Shown in pieces: positions 51,951-60,639 of a DNA stretch of 64,000 nucleotides. Below the pieces are notes generated by a model. That model was given only the letters and a program-made list of their open reading frames with translations. It was not told the origin of the DNA and made no database searches. Position 1 is the first letter of the stretch, and each line of letters begins with the position of its first letter. Source of the DNA: Cesiribacter sp. SM1 (lineage in GTDB: Bacteria > Bacteroidota > Bacteroidia > Cytophagales > Cyclobacteriaceae); NCBI RefSeq assembly GCF_020178975.1, contig NZ_JAHXBU010000004.1, positions 1 through 64,000 of the forward strand, written 5' to 3'. A program made the translations under genes and the position numbers.

Positions 51951-53696
51951 ATGCCCGTCAACCGAAACGCTCTGATCCGCTACCGCACCCTCGATATCTG
52001 CCTGCGCAACCGCTACCGGCAATGGACGCTTGAGGACCTGATAGAAGCCTGCTCGGAGGCGCTCTATGAATACGAGGGCATCGACAAAGGAGTGAGCCGC
52101 CGCACGGTGCAGATGGACCTGCAGATGATGCGCAGCGATAAGCTGGGCTACAACGCACCCATTGTGGTGGTGGACAAGAAGTATTACATGTACGAGGACC
52201 CGGACTACTCCATCACCAACATTCCCCTCACCGATCAGGATCTGGGCAAGCTAACCGAGGTGGCAAACATTCTGCGCCAGTTCAAGGGTTTCACCCATTT
52301 CCATGAGCTGAACGGCATGGTGCAGCGGCTGGAGGACAGGATTCACACCGCCAAAACCAAACAGGCACCCATCATCGACCTGGAGAAGAACGAGAACCTC
52401 AAGGGCCTGGAGCACATCGATGCATTGTACCAGGCCATTTTGAAGAAGCAGGCGGTGGAAATTTCCTACCAGTCTTTTAAAGCAAGAGAGGCTTCTCATT
52501 TTACTTTTCACCCCTACCTGCTAAAAGAGTACCGCAACCGCTGGTTTGTACTTGGCATCAAGAAAAAAAGCCAGCCCCTGCTCACCTTGGCACTGGACAG
52601 GATTATAGGCATTCAGGAATCGGGTGTTAGCTATCTTGAAAATACCACGCACAATCTTTCGAGCCACTTCAGCGATGTGCTGGGTGTAACGGTTAATGTG
52701 GGCGATGAGCCGATGGAGGTAGAGCTATATGTAGACAACTACAATGCACCCTATGTGCTCACCAAGCCCCTGCACCATTCGCAGAAGCTGCTGGAAACTG
52801 GTAAGAACGGCATTGTTATTCAGCTGAAGGTAAAGCATAACTTTGAGCTGGAGCGGGAGATCCTGGGTTATGGCGAATGCATGAAGGTGCTGAAGCCGGA
52901 GCGCCTGAAGCGGCGTATCCAGGAGAAATTTAAAAACGCATACGAGCTCTATGAAAAGGAACTGAAGCTAAGCGAGTTGGAGAGCAGCATGAAAAAGCTG
53001 CATCGCCGGGGCTCGGCTATCCTGGAGAATATATACACCCAGAGAGAAATAGGAAAGGTCCTCTCCATGATCCACCGGGCAACGGAAGATGAAGACCTAT
53101 TTCCCCGGAGCGAAAACCTATTTGCCATCCGCAGCCTGCTGAAGGAGATTCCCAACCTGAAGTCCGTACTCTTTAACAGCAACCTCTGTACGCTGATTCG
53201 GGAAGGCTTCGGTGGAGATTACTTCCTGACGAAAGCCATTTACTTCGATAAGCCACTGCAGTCGAACTGGTACGTTACCTGGCACCAGGATGTGCCCATC
53301 AATGTGGTGGAGAAAAAGGAAATGGATGGATTCAAGGGATGGACGAACAAAGCCGGGCTGGTGAGTGTAATCCCACCTGTAGAATACCTGCACAGTGCCT
53401 TCACCGTACGAATACATCTGGATGATACTGATGAGCAGAATGGCGCCTTGCGCATCATCCCCAGGAGCCATTTCAGCATTTTAAGCGATGAAGAAATTGC
53501 CCAGTTCCGCGACAGTGCAGAGAGCAGCTTTTGTAAAGTAAACAAAGGCGGCATACACCTGCTGAAGCCCCTTACCCTGCATGCCTCCTCCAAAACCGAA
53601 AACAGTAAGCACCGCCGCGTGATCCACCTGGAGTTCAACAACCAGGAACTGCCGGGGGAATTAGAGTGGCTGGAGCGGGAGGCGGTTGAAAATTAG
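51951..53696 (+). CDS. WYL-domain regulator fused to a PhyH-type 2-oxoglutarate/iron dioxygenase
   Basis: I place the start at 51951 (MPVNRNALIRYRTLDICLRN), after the repeat element; the longer frame begins within that repeat at a TTG. The product has about 581 residues. First an N-terminal winged-helix-like region (LEDLIEACSEALYEYEG, VSRRTVQMDLQMMRSDKLGY), then a WYL domain (AVEISYQSFKAREASHFTFHPYLL, NRWFVLGIKKKSQPLLTLALDRI) and a WCX-like part. From about residue 345 comes a phytanoyl-CoA-dioxygenase-like domain with iron ligands in TWHQDVPI and ending LHASSKTENSKHRRVIHLEF. WYL regulators sense nucleic-acid fragments in several systems. It is divergent from the repair operon and is the best candidate to bind the 20-bp sites. 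Confidence 0.85.
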   Translation: MPVNRNALIRYRTLDICLRNRYRQWTLEDLIEACSEALYEYEGIDKGVSRRTVQMDLQMMRSDKLGYNAPIVVVDKKYYMYEDPDYSITNIPLTDQDLGKLTEVANILRQFKGFTHFHELNGMVQRLEDRIHTAKTKQAPIIDLEKNENLKGLEHIDALYQAILKKQAVEISYQSFKAREASHFTFHPYLLKEYRNRWFVLGIKKKSQPLLTLALDRIIGIQESGVSYLENTTHNLSSHFSDVLGVTVNVGDEPMEVELYVDNYNAPYVLTKPLHHSQKLLETGKNGIVIQLKVKHNFELEREILGYGECMKVLKPERLKRRIQEKFKNAYELYEKELKLSELESSMKKLHRRGSAILENIYTQREIGKVLSMIHRATEDEDLFPRSENLFAIRSLLKEIPNLKSVLFNSNLCTLIREGFGGDYFLTKAIYFDKPLQSNWYVTWHQDVPINVVEKKEMDGFKGWTNKAGLVSVIPPVEYLHSAFTVRIHLDDTDEQNGALRIIPRSHFSILSDEEIAQFRDSAESSFCKVNKGGIHLLKPLTLHASSKTENSKHRRVIHLEFNNQELPGELEWLEREAVEN

Positions 53697-53724
53697 TATA
53701 GTTCATGTGCAAGCCGAAACTAAA

Positions 53725-53766
53725 AACCGCTTCAAAGGCCCTTAGCGAAGGTTTTTGAAGCGGCTC
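53725..53766 (+). terminator. Terminator after the WYL-dioxygenase gene
   Basis: AACCGCTTCAAA and TTTGAAGCGGCT pair around an inner loop, just after the stop at 53696. The rest of the gap up to 53975 shows nothing clear. Confidence 0.6.
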
Positions 53767-53975
53767 GAATTAAAAAACTCAACTTTGTAGCCTCGACAGG
53801 AATTGTTTTAGTAATTATATTTACTGATTATCAATTTGTTATAAATATTTATTTTCCCTTTGGTGAAACATAGGTGAAACGCGTCCAAATCAGGTGAAGC
53901 AGAAAATATTTTCAGAAATTTTTCAGCCCATGGAAAAACCCGGTTGTTTCACCCCTGTTTCACCGGCTCTTATCA

Positions 53976-55097
53976 CTAGTTCTCTCGCTGCTGGTTGCCC
54001 ACCAAGACGTAGCTGGTACTCCTCCCCCCAGCTCCTTCTTTTGCCAAGATACCCTTTACAATTAAATCTTGAATATCCCGGCCAGCGGTATCTTGAGAGC
54101 ATTTGGCAATCTTCGCCCATTTAGAAGAAGTGAGCTTTCCTTCAAAGCCATCTAACAATTTATTAATGAGCAAGCGCTGCCGTTCATTAAACGAAGTGGA
54201 TACATGCTTATCCCAAAACCGAGCTTTCTGCAAGACTGCCTCCAGCTTATTATCTGCCACTTCTAATGCGCTGCGCAGGCAAGACAGAAACCACTCTAGC
54301 CATGCTGTAATATTAAGTCCTCCCTTCTGAGTTTGCTCTAGATAATCATAATATCCCGCTCTCTCTTTCCTGATCTGAGCAGACATGCTGTAGTACCGCT
54401 GCCCACTCATATCAGCCCTTGCCAACTGCATGTCAGCAATGGCTCTTGCTATCCTGCCATTGCCATCTGCAAAAGGGTGTATGGTCACAAACCACAGATG
54501 AGCCACTCCAGCTTTTAAGACTGGATCTATATCCATCTCTTCATTAAACCAGTTTAAAAACCTTTCCATTTCTTTCTCCACCTTCTCCGCATCAGGCGCC
54601 TGAAAGTGGACCCGCTCTCGCCCCATAGGCCCAGAGACTACCTGCATGGGACCTTTCTCTCCATCTCTCCAAGCACCTGTTACTATCTGCTGCATACCAC
54701 TTCTTCCCGTAGGAAATAATGACGCCTGCCAATCGAACAGGCGCTCTCTCGTAAGTACCTCATGATAATGTTGGGTCGCATCCAACATCATCTCTACCAC
54801 TCCTTCCACATTCCGATCTGAAGGAATAAGACCAGCAACATCAATCCCTAACCTTCTAGCGATGGAAGATCGAACTTGCTCCAGGTTTAGCAACTCTCCC
54901 TCAATCTCGGAAGACTTAAGAACATCCTGCGTTAAAGTTTGAAGCATCGCTTCCGAGCGCACAGAAAAGCCAAGTGCTTCCATACGACCAGCAATGCGCC
55001 CCTGCACATACCGCACCTCCCCCAGCAGTTTTATTAGACGGCTTTCTTCCCAGGTGAAATTAGGCCAGTGTGTATTTTGATAGATGTAGACACTCAT
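53976..55097 (-). CDS. Fic-domain protein with inhibitory helix (DUF4172-Fic)
   Basis: A 373-residue Fic enzyme, which usually transfers AMP to a target protein. Order: N-terminal DUF4172-like helices (WPNFTWEESRLIKLLGEVR) and the inhibitory motif in LKSSEIEGELL (residues about 60-70). The Fic core follows with the catalytic HPFADGNGRIARAI (about 213), and the C-terminus is a winged helix (SSKWAKIAKCSQDTAGRDIQDLIVKG). All catalytic residues are present, and the inhibitory helix makes it self-restrained. Such proteins occur as stress regulators and as toxin-like genes. It is divergent from the large NTPase gene. Confidence 0.92.
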   Translation of the reverse strand: MSVYIYQNTHWPNFTWEESRLIKLLGEVRYVQGRIAGRMEALGFSVRSEAMLQTLTQDVLKSSEIEGELLNLEQVRSSIARRLGIDVAGLIPSDRNVEGVVEMMLDATQHYHEVLTRERLFDWQASLFPTGRSGMQQIVTGAWRDGEKGPMQVVSGPMGRERVHFQAPDAEKVEKEMERFLNWFNEEMDIDPVLKAGVAHLWFVTIHPFADGNGRIARAIADMQLARADMSGQRYYSMSAQIRKERAGYYDYLEQTQKGGLNITAWLEWFLSCLRSALEVADNKLEAVLQKARFWDKHVSTSFNERQRLLINKLLDGFEGKLTSSKWAKIAKCSQDTAGRDIQDLIVKGILAKEGAGGRSTSYVLVGNQQREN

Positions 55098-55359
55098 ATC
55101 AGTGGATCATGCGGTGAATGTCGGCATTATTTTCCGCATATTTGCGTAGAATAATTAAAATAATCCCCGCAACCTCTGTTACACTGTAAGGATAGAGCTT
55201 AAATCATCAAAAAGATGTCAAAACTACAGCTTCGAGGAATTCAGCTAATCCCGTAGTTATATCGTTAAAATAAAACTAAAACTTTTACCTTGCTTCCTTG
55301 TGTGCTGCCTGTGTGCACGATTTTAAAATAAGAATTCAGCAGTTAAATCATAAAGCTCA
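55098..55359. promoter_or_regulatory. Divergent promoter region between fic and the STAND-like gene
   Basis: About 260 bp, AT-rich, no gene. TCCGCATATTTGCGTAGA (55133-55150) weakly resembles the 20-bp island operator, but its half-sites are 10 rather than 13 bp apart. Confidence 0.4.
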
Positions 55360-58300
55360 ATGTCGGATCAAGGAAGTGTCTTTCAAAAAGGTGGTGGAGG
55401 AACAAATTTCGAACAATCTGTCCAATCTGCATTCTTAACAACACTGGCTATTAGAGGGAACGCTCCATGTTTAACTGCTAATGAAATCATTGAAGTTAGT
55501 TTTCAAAATACTAAACATGGATATCAAACAGACGATTTACTAATCGTTGCCCAGTCATCCTTAGGAAAACACAGGCTACTATTACAAATCAAACATGATA
55601 TATCCTTCACTAAGGGAAGTACCATCTTTAAAGAGGTAATAGCAGCTTTCTGGGCTGACTTCAACAACACAGCAATTTTCGACAGATCCAAGGATAAATT
55701 AATCGTAGTAAAGAATGGACTAACCAAAGATGAGAGAAATCATCTGAGGGCACTTTTCAATTGGGCAGTTACTCATGCAACGGAAGCAGACTTCATTAGA
55801 GAAGTTGCACGCATTGAAGGAAAAGCCAGGAGGCTAAATGTATTTAGGGATTGCTTACAAGAAGCAAACGACAATGTTGCCCTCACAGATAAAGAGCTGT
55901 GGGAGTTCCTAAGATGTGTTGATGTGCTAGAGTATGATTTTTTAAATCAGAGTAGTGTAGACGAATCATATATATTTAATCTAATTCGGTTATCTAAAAG
56001 AAAGGACACAGCCCAGAACGAGAAAGAAATATGGAATGATATCTTAGGTTTTGCCTCTAGGCTAAATAAAGACGGCGGCAATGCAACCACCAATAGTATC
56101 CGACAGGAAGACTTCTACAAGAATTTTGCCGCAGAGAATCTACATCCATATTTCAAATCAGTCTCTAAGCTAAGGAGCGATAGTACAGCAATCCTTAAAC
56201 CCATTAAGAATACAATTGGTGATTTGCACTTAAATCGATTAGAAACAAAAGAGTCAATAGTTAGATCACTGTTCGCCAATCAGTTTACAATTATCACCGG
56301 AAAACCAGGTGTAGGCAAATCAGCAGAAATTAAAGATGTACTGAATGATGATTTTCCTACTTCTAGTGTGTTTGTGTTTAGAGCAGATCAATTTAATCAA
56401 CCTCATATTGCAAATGTGTTTTCAAGCCAGGGTATAAATGAAACTATTCAAGACGTCTTTTCCTGCATATCCTTAATTCCTAACAAAGTACTTTTCATTG
56501 ATAGTTTAGAAAAACTTCTGGAAGCTGATCCTGAATCAGCATTCAATCAGCTAGTTAGTGTAATAAAAGACTTTCCAGATATAAGAGTTATTGGTTCATG
56601 CCGAAAATATGCTATAGATCTGATCATTCAGAAGTTTGAACTCGCCAATCATCAATTAGAAGTAGTTGAAGTACCAATTCTTACTGATGAAGAACTTGCA
56701 ATTGTATCAGCAAAATTCCCTCAAATCAAAAGCATAACTAGAAACCAGCAACTAAGAAAATTCTTAGTTGTCCCTAAATACCTTGATTTTGCATTAAGAG
56801 CTCTGAATAAAAGTTCAGATGACTTTTCTAATATTTCACAGACTGATTATAAAGCAAAATTGTGGGACGCATTGGTCGTAGATACTTCAAATATAAGAAA
56901 TGGCTTACCAATCAAGAGAGAAAAAGCCTTCATGGAGATAGCTGTGAATAGGGCTAAAGAAATGAAACTTTTTGCTAAGCCAATTCATGCGGATGCTGAG
57001 GCGATAGTTATGCTAGAGCAAGATGAAATACTTTTTCAGGATCACCTAAATAGAAGATACGCACCTACTCATGATATACTAGAAGACTGGGCATTGGAAA
57101 GATACATATCCTCCATATTTGAGGATCATCATACGCCAAAAGAATTATTCACTGCTATAGGAAATGAGCCGGCTATCAGAAGGGCCTTTCGCCTTTGGAT
57201 AGAAAGTTTACTTAATGATGAAAGTGAAGAAGTAAATGTTTTGATCAAAGCTACATTACAAGATGACAGCATTGAAAAATACTGGTCCGATGAGTTATTA
57301 GTGGCAGTTTTTAGATCTGATAGCAGCGACTTGTTTTTTAAACTTTTTGAAAAGGAGCTCCTTGAGAATAATTCACAATTCATGCAGAGATGTATGGATA
57401 TTATTACAACATGTTGCAAGGAAAGTGATGTTAGCGGTATGGCCAATTCTATCCTGCTGCCCGTAGGTTCCGGTTGGAAAGAAACACTTCTTTTCATAAA
57501 GAATCATCTTTCTGTTTTGGACATACTACGTCCTGCAATCATCAACTTTATCACAGACTGGCATTATCGCCTTATTTTGCAATATGAAAATACAGACGAA
57601 GCAGAGCTAGAAGCTGCAAAAGAAATAGTGGTGCGTTTTATCAATCAAATAGAAACAAATAAGGAACTACTAGAGGATGATAGTATAGCGAAAGGCATTA
57701 ACAGTCTTGTTCCTATTTTATTTGATTTAGCGCCTATAGCTAAAAATGAAATAAGACAGCTTGTAGAAAGAGCTGCGAAAGCCAACAGAGAAGACTATAC
57801 ATGGAGGCAAAAAAATCTTAATGAAACCATAATTGAAAAATGTATTGCAGGATTAGGAAACCAGCGCTTGGCAAAGGAACTTCCAGAAATTGTAATTCAA
57901 ACTGCCTGGGAGGAATGGAAGCTTCAGCCAAGGCAGGAGCCAAGATCAGACAGTATAACATCCTGGATATCAGACAAAAGATTAGGACCCGAAGAACTTT
58001 GGGGAATTACAGGTAAATCTAGCTTTTTCCCTTCTGGTATCTATAAAACGCCTTTCTATAATGTACTACAGTATCATCCACTTTTAGGACTAAAATTTAT
58101 AACAGAGTTCCTTAACTATTCAGTGGAATTCTGTTTGATGGTTGATAGCGACTATAAGCCTAATCTAAAAGCTATAAATATTGAGCTTAATGACGGTACG
58201 CTTACACCTCAATGGGGAGCTCAAGAGCTTTGGACAGCTTACCGAGGCATGAGTGTCACTCACAATGCAATTGAGTCACTCCTAATGAGCCTGGAAAAAT

Positions 58301-60384
58301 ACTTATTAGAAACCGCGAGTAGAAAAACAGAAGTCAGCAAAAAAGATTTAAAATTCATCTTTATATACTTACTCCAAAACAGCAACAACATTTTCACTAC
58401 TGGTGTATTAGCAAGCATTGTAATGGCTTATCCTGAAGAGGTTGAAGAAGCTATGCTACCTATCTTAAAAGTACGTGAGTTTTATGAATGGGACTTGCAT
58501 CGTGCACTTGATGAATCTTCTGTACTTTCTCCTACTGATAACAAGATCTCTTTTGCACAAGAAGAACGGCATAAATCTAATCAGCTACCCCATCGTAGAA
58601 GGTACAGAAGAGGATTGAGGGATTTTATTCTTGAATATCAATTTAACATTAGAAAAATCAATAAGGAAGTCCATCAAGTGTTTGATATTCTTAAGGCTAA
58701 TACTCCACAAGAAGATATCATCTGGAGAAAAGCACTAACCGAAATGGACGCAAGAAACCATAGCTTAGGTGATTATGATGAGAAAACAGGAGGATATATC
58801 ATTCAGCCAGAATACGAAAAGGATGTGACAGACTTCATAGAAGCCAATGAAGATAAGATGTTAGCAGAAAGAAAAGCTTTAAATACTTCTAGTATTCTAG
58901 GAAACACCTATGAAAGAAAAGAGACTATAGAATTTCCAACCTGGGAATCTTACTTTAGAGAGTATTCAGGCAAAAATAACTTTGATATTTTGTTTGATCG
59001 GCCAGTAACTTTAGCTGCGCTAGGCTTACGAGATTTCAACTCAAACCTCAATGATGAGCAGAGAGAGTGGTGCGCAAATATTATTCTAAATATAGTAACT
59101 ACTCATCTTGAAGATGTGGTTAACGGAAATTACGGCTTCCCTAAGTTTAACCCCATGGATAAAGAAGTTGCAATGACTTCACTCCATCTCCTATTTCACA
59201 CTAATAAAGAAGATAAAAGAACTGAATTTATACTGATGATCATTCATTTGCTTACCTACCTAAGCGATCATGAGATAAGTAAGTTTCTTGATTATATAAA
59301 AACCAAATTTTTTGATCACCAGCCATTAGTAGGAAAAAGGGTTTGGCTCGGCTTGATTAAATATGCAAAGCTCAAAAAAATATACCCTTCCCGCCATGGC
59401 GACGATAATAATGAACAAGCAACCAAGAAAAGAGAAAATTTATTAGCCAAAGAAGTTGCTCAATCGGGAGATGAGAGCTTAGCTCTTGAGGCAATTAACT
59501 TTGGCAAATATGAAGGCTACATACTAGCTAGAGCCTTCTTAATTACACCCTTCCACTCCAAAGATGAAGAGTACTCAGTCTTTATCCACCACTTCACCTT
59601 GTTATTAATTGAGGATCTTAAAATTGAAGATGATACCTACCAAAGAAGACACCATAAGACTAAACAACTTGACTTTCAATCCATTTCAGATTCAAAAGGT
59701 TACTTATCAGATCTCTTTTTAAAGGCAGAAAGGAAGTTAGCCATTGAGGTTTTTGATTTGCTAATAAATTCAGCAAATGAGGAAAAAGAACGCTTAGGAA
59801 AGAGAAGGGATAATTTGTATGAATTTGTCTCTGACACCCTGAAATTTATTATCACCAAACTCGATGATATTATTGCATCTTCCTCTGATGAATCACTCAA
59901 TCAAAAGTTAATCACGAGTTTTTGGGATCTTTGGCAACATTTCTTCTCAAGAACAAAGGATCGCCGTAACCATTTATTCATAGATATATTATTTCTTGAC
60001 ATCAAATGGAAAAAGACTGCCGAACATTGGAGGCCTTTAGAGGGGAAAGAGAACTTCTACTTACAAATGGTGACAGAATTCGGCGGCACCCATATTGACT
60101 CTATCTTGAATGTTTTATCAACAATCGGTGACAAAACTCTGCTACCCAATGGACTAAATTGGATTGTCGAAATCTGTAAGAAAAATGAAAGTTTAACCAT
60201 AGCCCTAGCCATCCCTTCAGCAAATCGATTAATAAGAAGGCTTTTTTATAATCATATTACTGTAATAAAGAAGAACAAGCAGCTCATCAACAATTATATC
60301 TGGTTATTGAATAAAATGGTTGAATTAGGATCCTCAGAGGCATATCTATTTAGGGAAAATGTAATCACCTATAAGAGCTCTTAG
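55360..60384 (+). CDS. Avs-like antiphage candidate: nuclease-like N-terminus, STAND-type NTPase, helical repeats
   Basis: A 1674-residue protein. The N-terminal 150 residues look like a PD-(D/E)xK nuclease fold of the DUF4297/Cap4 kind: GGGGTNFEQSVQSAFL, then TDDLLIVAQSS and LLLQIKHDISF with the D...QxK residues. An NTPase follows with Walker A ITGKPGVGKS (about 313), Walker B KVLFIDSLEKLL and VIGSCRK. The rest, over 1000 residues, is helical repeat with no named domain, as in sensors that recognise phage proteins. Architecture and length match Avs proteins, but assignment to a type is not possible by eye. It is markedly AT-rich compared with the first 53 kb, a sign of transfer. Confidence 0.7.
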   Translation: MSDQGSVFQKGGGGTNFEQSVQSAFLTTLAIRGNAPCLTANEIIEVSFQNTKHGYQTDDLLIVAQSSLGKHRLLLQIKHDISFTKGSTIFKEVIAAFWADFNNTAIFDRSKDKLIVVKNGLTKDERNHLRALFNWAVTHATEADFIREVARIEGKARRLNVFRDCLQEANDNVALTDKELWEFLRCVDVLEYDFLNQSSVDESYIFNLIRLSKRKDTAQNEKEIWNDILGFASRLNKDGGNATTNSIRQEDFYKNFAAENLHPYFKSVSKLRSDSTAILKPIKNTIGDLHLNRLETKESIVRSLFANQFTIITGKPGVGKSAEIKDVLNDDFPTSSVFVFRADQFNQPHIANVFSSQGINETIQDVFSCISLIPNKVLFIDSLEKLLEADPESAFNQLVSVIKDFPDIRVIGSCRKYAIDLIIQKFELANHQLEVVEVPILTDEELAIVSAKFPQIKSITRNQQLRKFLVVPKYLDFALRALNKSSDDFSNISQTDYKAKLWDALVVDTSNIRNGLPIKREKAFMEIAVNRAKEMKLFAKPIHADAEAIVMLEQDEILFQDHLNRRYAPTHDILEDWALERYISSIFEDHHTPKELFTAIGNEPAIRRAFRLWIESLLNDESEEVNVLIKATLQDDSIEKYWSDELLVAVFRSDSSDLFFKLFEKELLENNSQFMQRCMDIITTCCKESDVSGMANSILLPVGSGWKETLLFIKNHLSVLDILRPAIINFITDWHYRLILQYENTDEAELEAAKEIVVRFINQIETNKELLEDDSIAKGINSLVPILFDLAPIAKNEIRQLVERAAKANREDYTWRQKNLNETIIEKCIAGLGNQRLAKELPEIVIQTAWEEWKLQPRQEPRSDSITSWISDKRLGPEELWGITGKSSFFPSGIYKTPFYNVLQYHPLLGLKFITEFLNYSVEFCLMVDSDYKPNLKAINIELNDGTLTPQWGAQELWTAYRGMSVTHNAIESLLMSLEKYLLETASRKTEVSKKDLKFIFIYLLQNSNNIFTTGVLASIVMAYPEEVEEAMLPILKVREFYEWDLHRALDESSVLSPTDNKISFAQEERHKSNQLPHRRRYRRGLRDFILEYQFNIRKINKEVHQVFDILKANTPQEDIIWRKALTEMDARNHSLGDYDEKTGGYIIQPEYEKDVTDFIEANEDKMLAERKALNTSSILGNTYERKETIEFPTWESYFREYSGKNNFDILFDRPVTLAALGLRDFNSNLNDEQREWCANIILNIVTTHLEDVVNGNYGFPKFNPMDKEVAMTSLHLLFHTNKEDKRTEFILMIIHLLTYLSDHEISKFLDYIKTKFFDHQPLVGKRVWLGLIKYAKLKKIYPSRHGDDNNEQATKKRENLLAKEVAQSGDESLALEAINFGKYEGYILARAFLITPFHSKDEEYSVFIHHFTLLLIEDLKIEDDTYQRRHHKTKQLDFQSISDSKGYLSDLFLKAERKLAIEVFDLLINSANEEKERLGKRRDNLYEFVSDTLKFIITKLDDIIASSSDESLNQKLITSFWDLWQHFFSRTKDRRNHLFIDILFLDIKWKKTAEHWRPLEGKENFYLQMVTEFGGTHIDSILNVLSTIGDKTLLPNGLNWIVEICKKNESLTIALAIPSANRLIRRLFYNHITVIKKNKQLINNYIWLLNKMVELGSSEAYLFRENVITYKSS

Positions 60385-60639
60385 TTATCAGTCTCCGATT
60401 ATTTACTGTAAATGCATTGACTCTTCGAAAATACAAATCATATATATAGTTCTTATGCATAAAAGTTACATAGGCAATAGGGCTTTTGACTTGCTAAAAA
60501 TCTAGGAAGGCTTAAAAAAAGCCTAGTTCAAAATACTATTATCTTTAATATTTCAGGTAAGCTTACATGCCTAAAGTAACTTTTGGGGTAATAGTTTTAT
60601 GTTGTTATATTCAATGTCGTTACCTCAACCTAAATTATC
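60385..60639. other. Intergenic region between the two large defence-like genes
   Basis: About 255 bp of AT-rich DNA. A weak hairpin is possible near 60505-60528 (AGGCTTAAAAAAAGCCT), which could end the upstream transcript. No gene seen. Confidence 0.4.

Noticed and set aside
55133-55150. Fourth copy of the 20-bp island operator upstream of fic
   Set aside because: The half-sites TCCGCA and TGCGTA are 10 bp apart instead of 13 and the middle differs, so it is not counted in the set.
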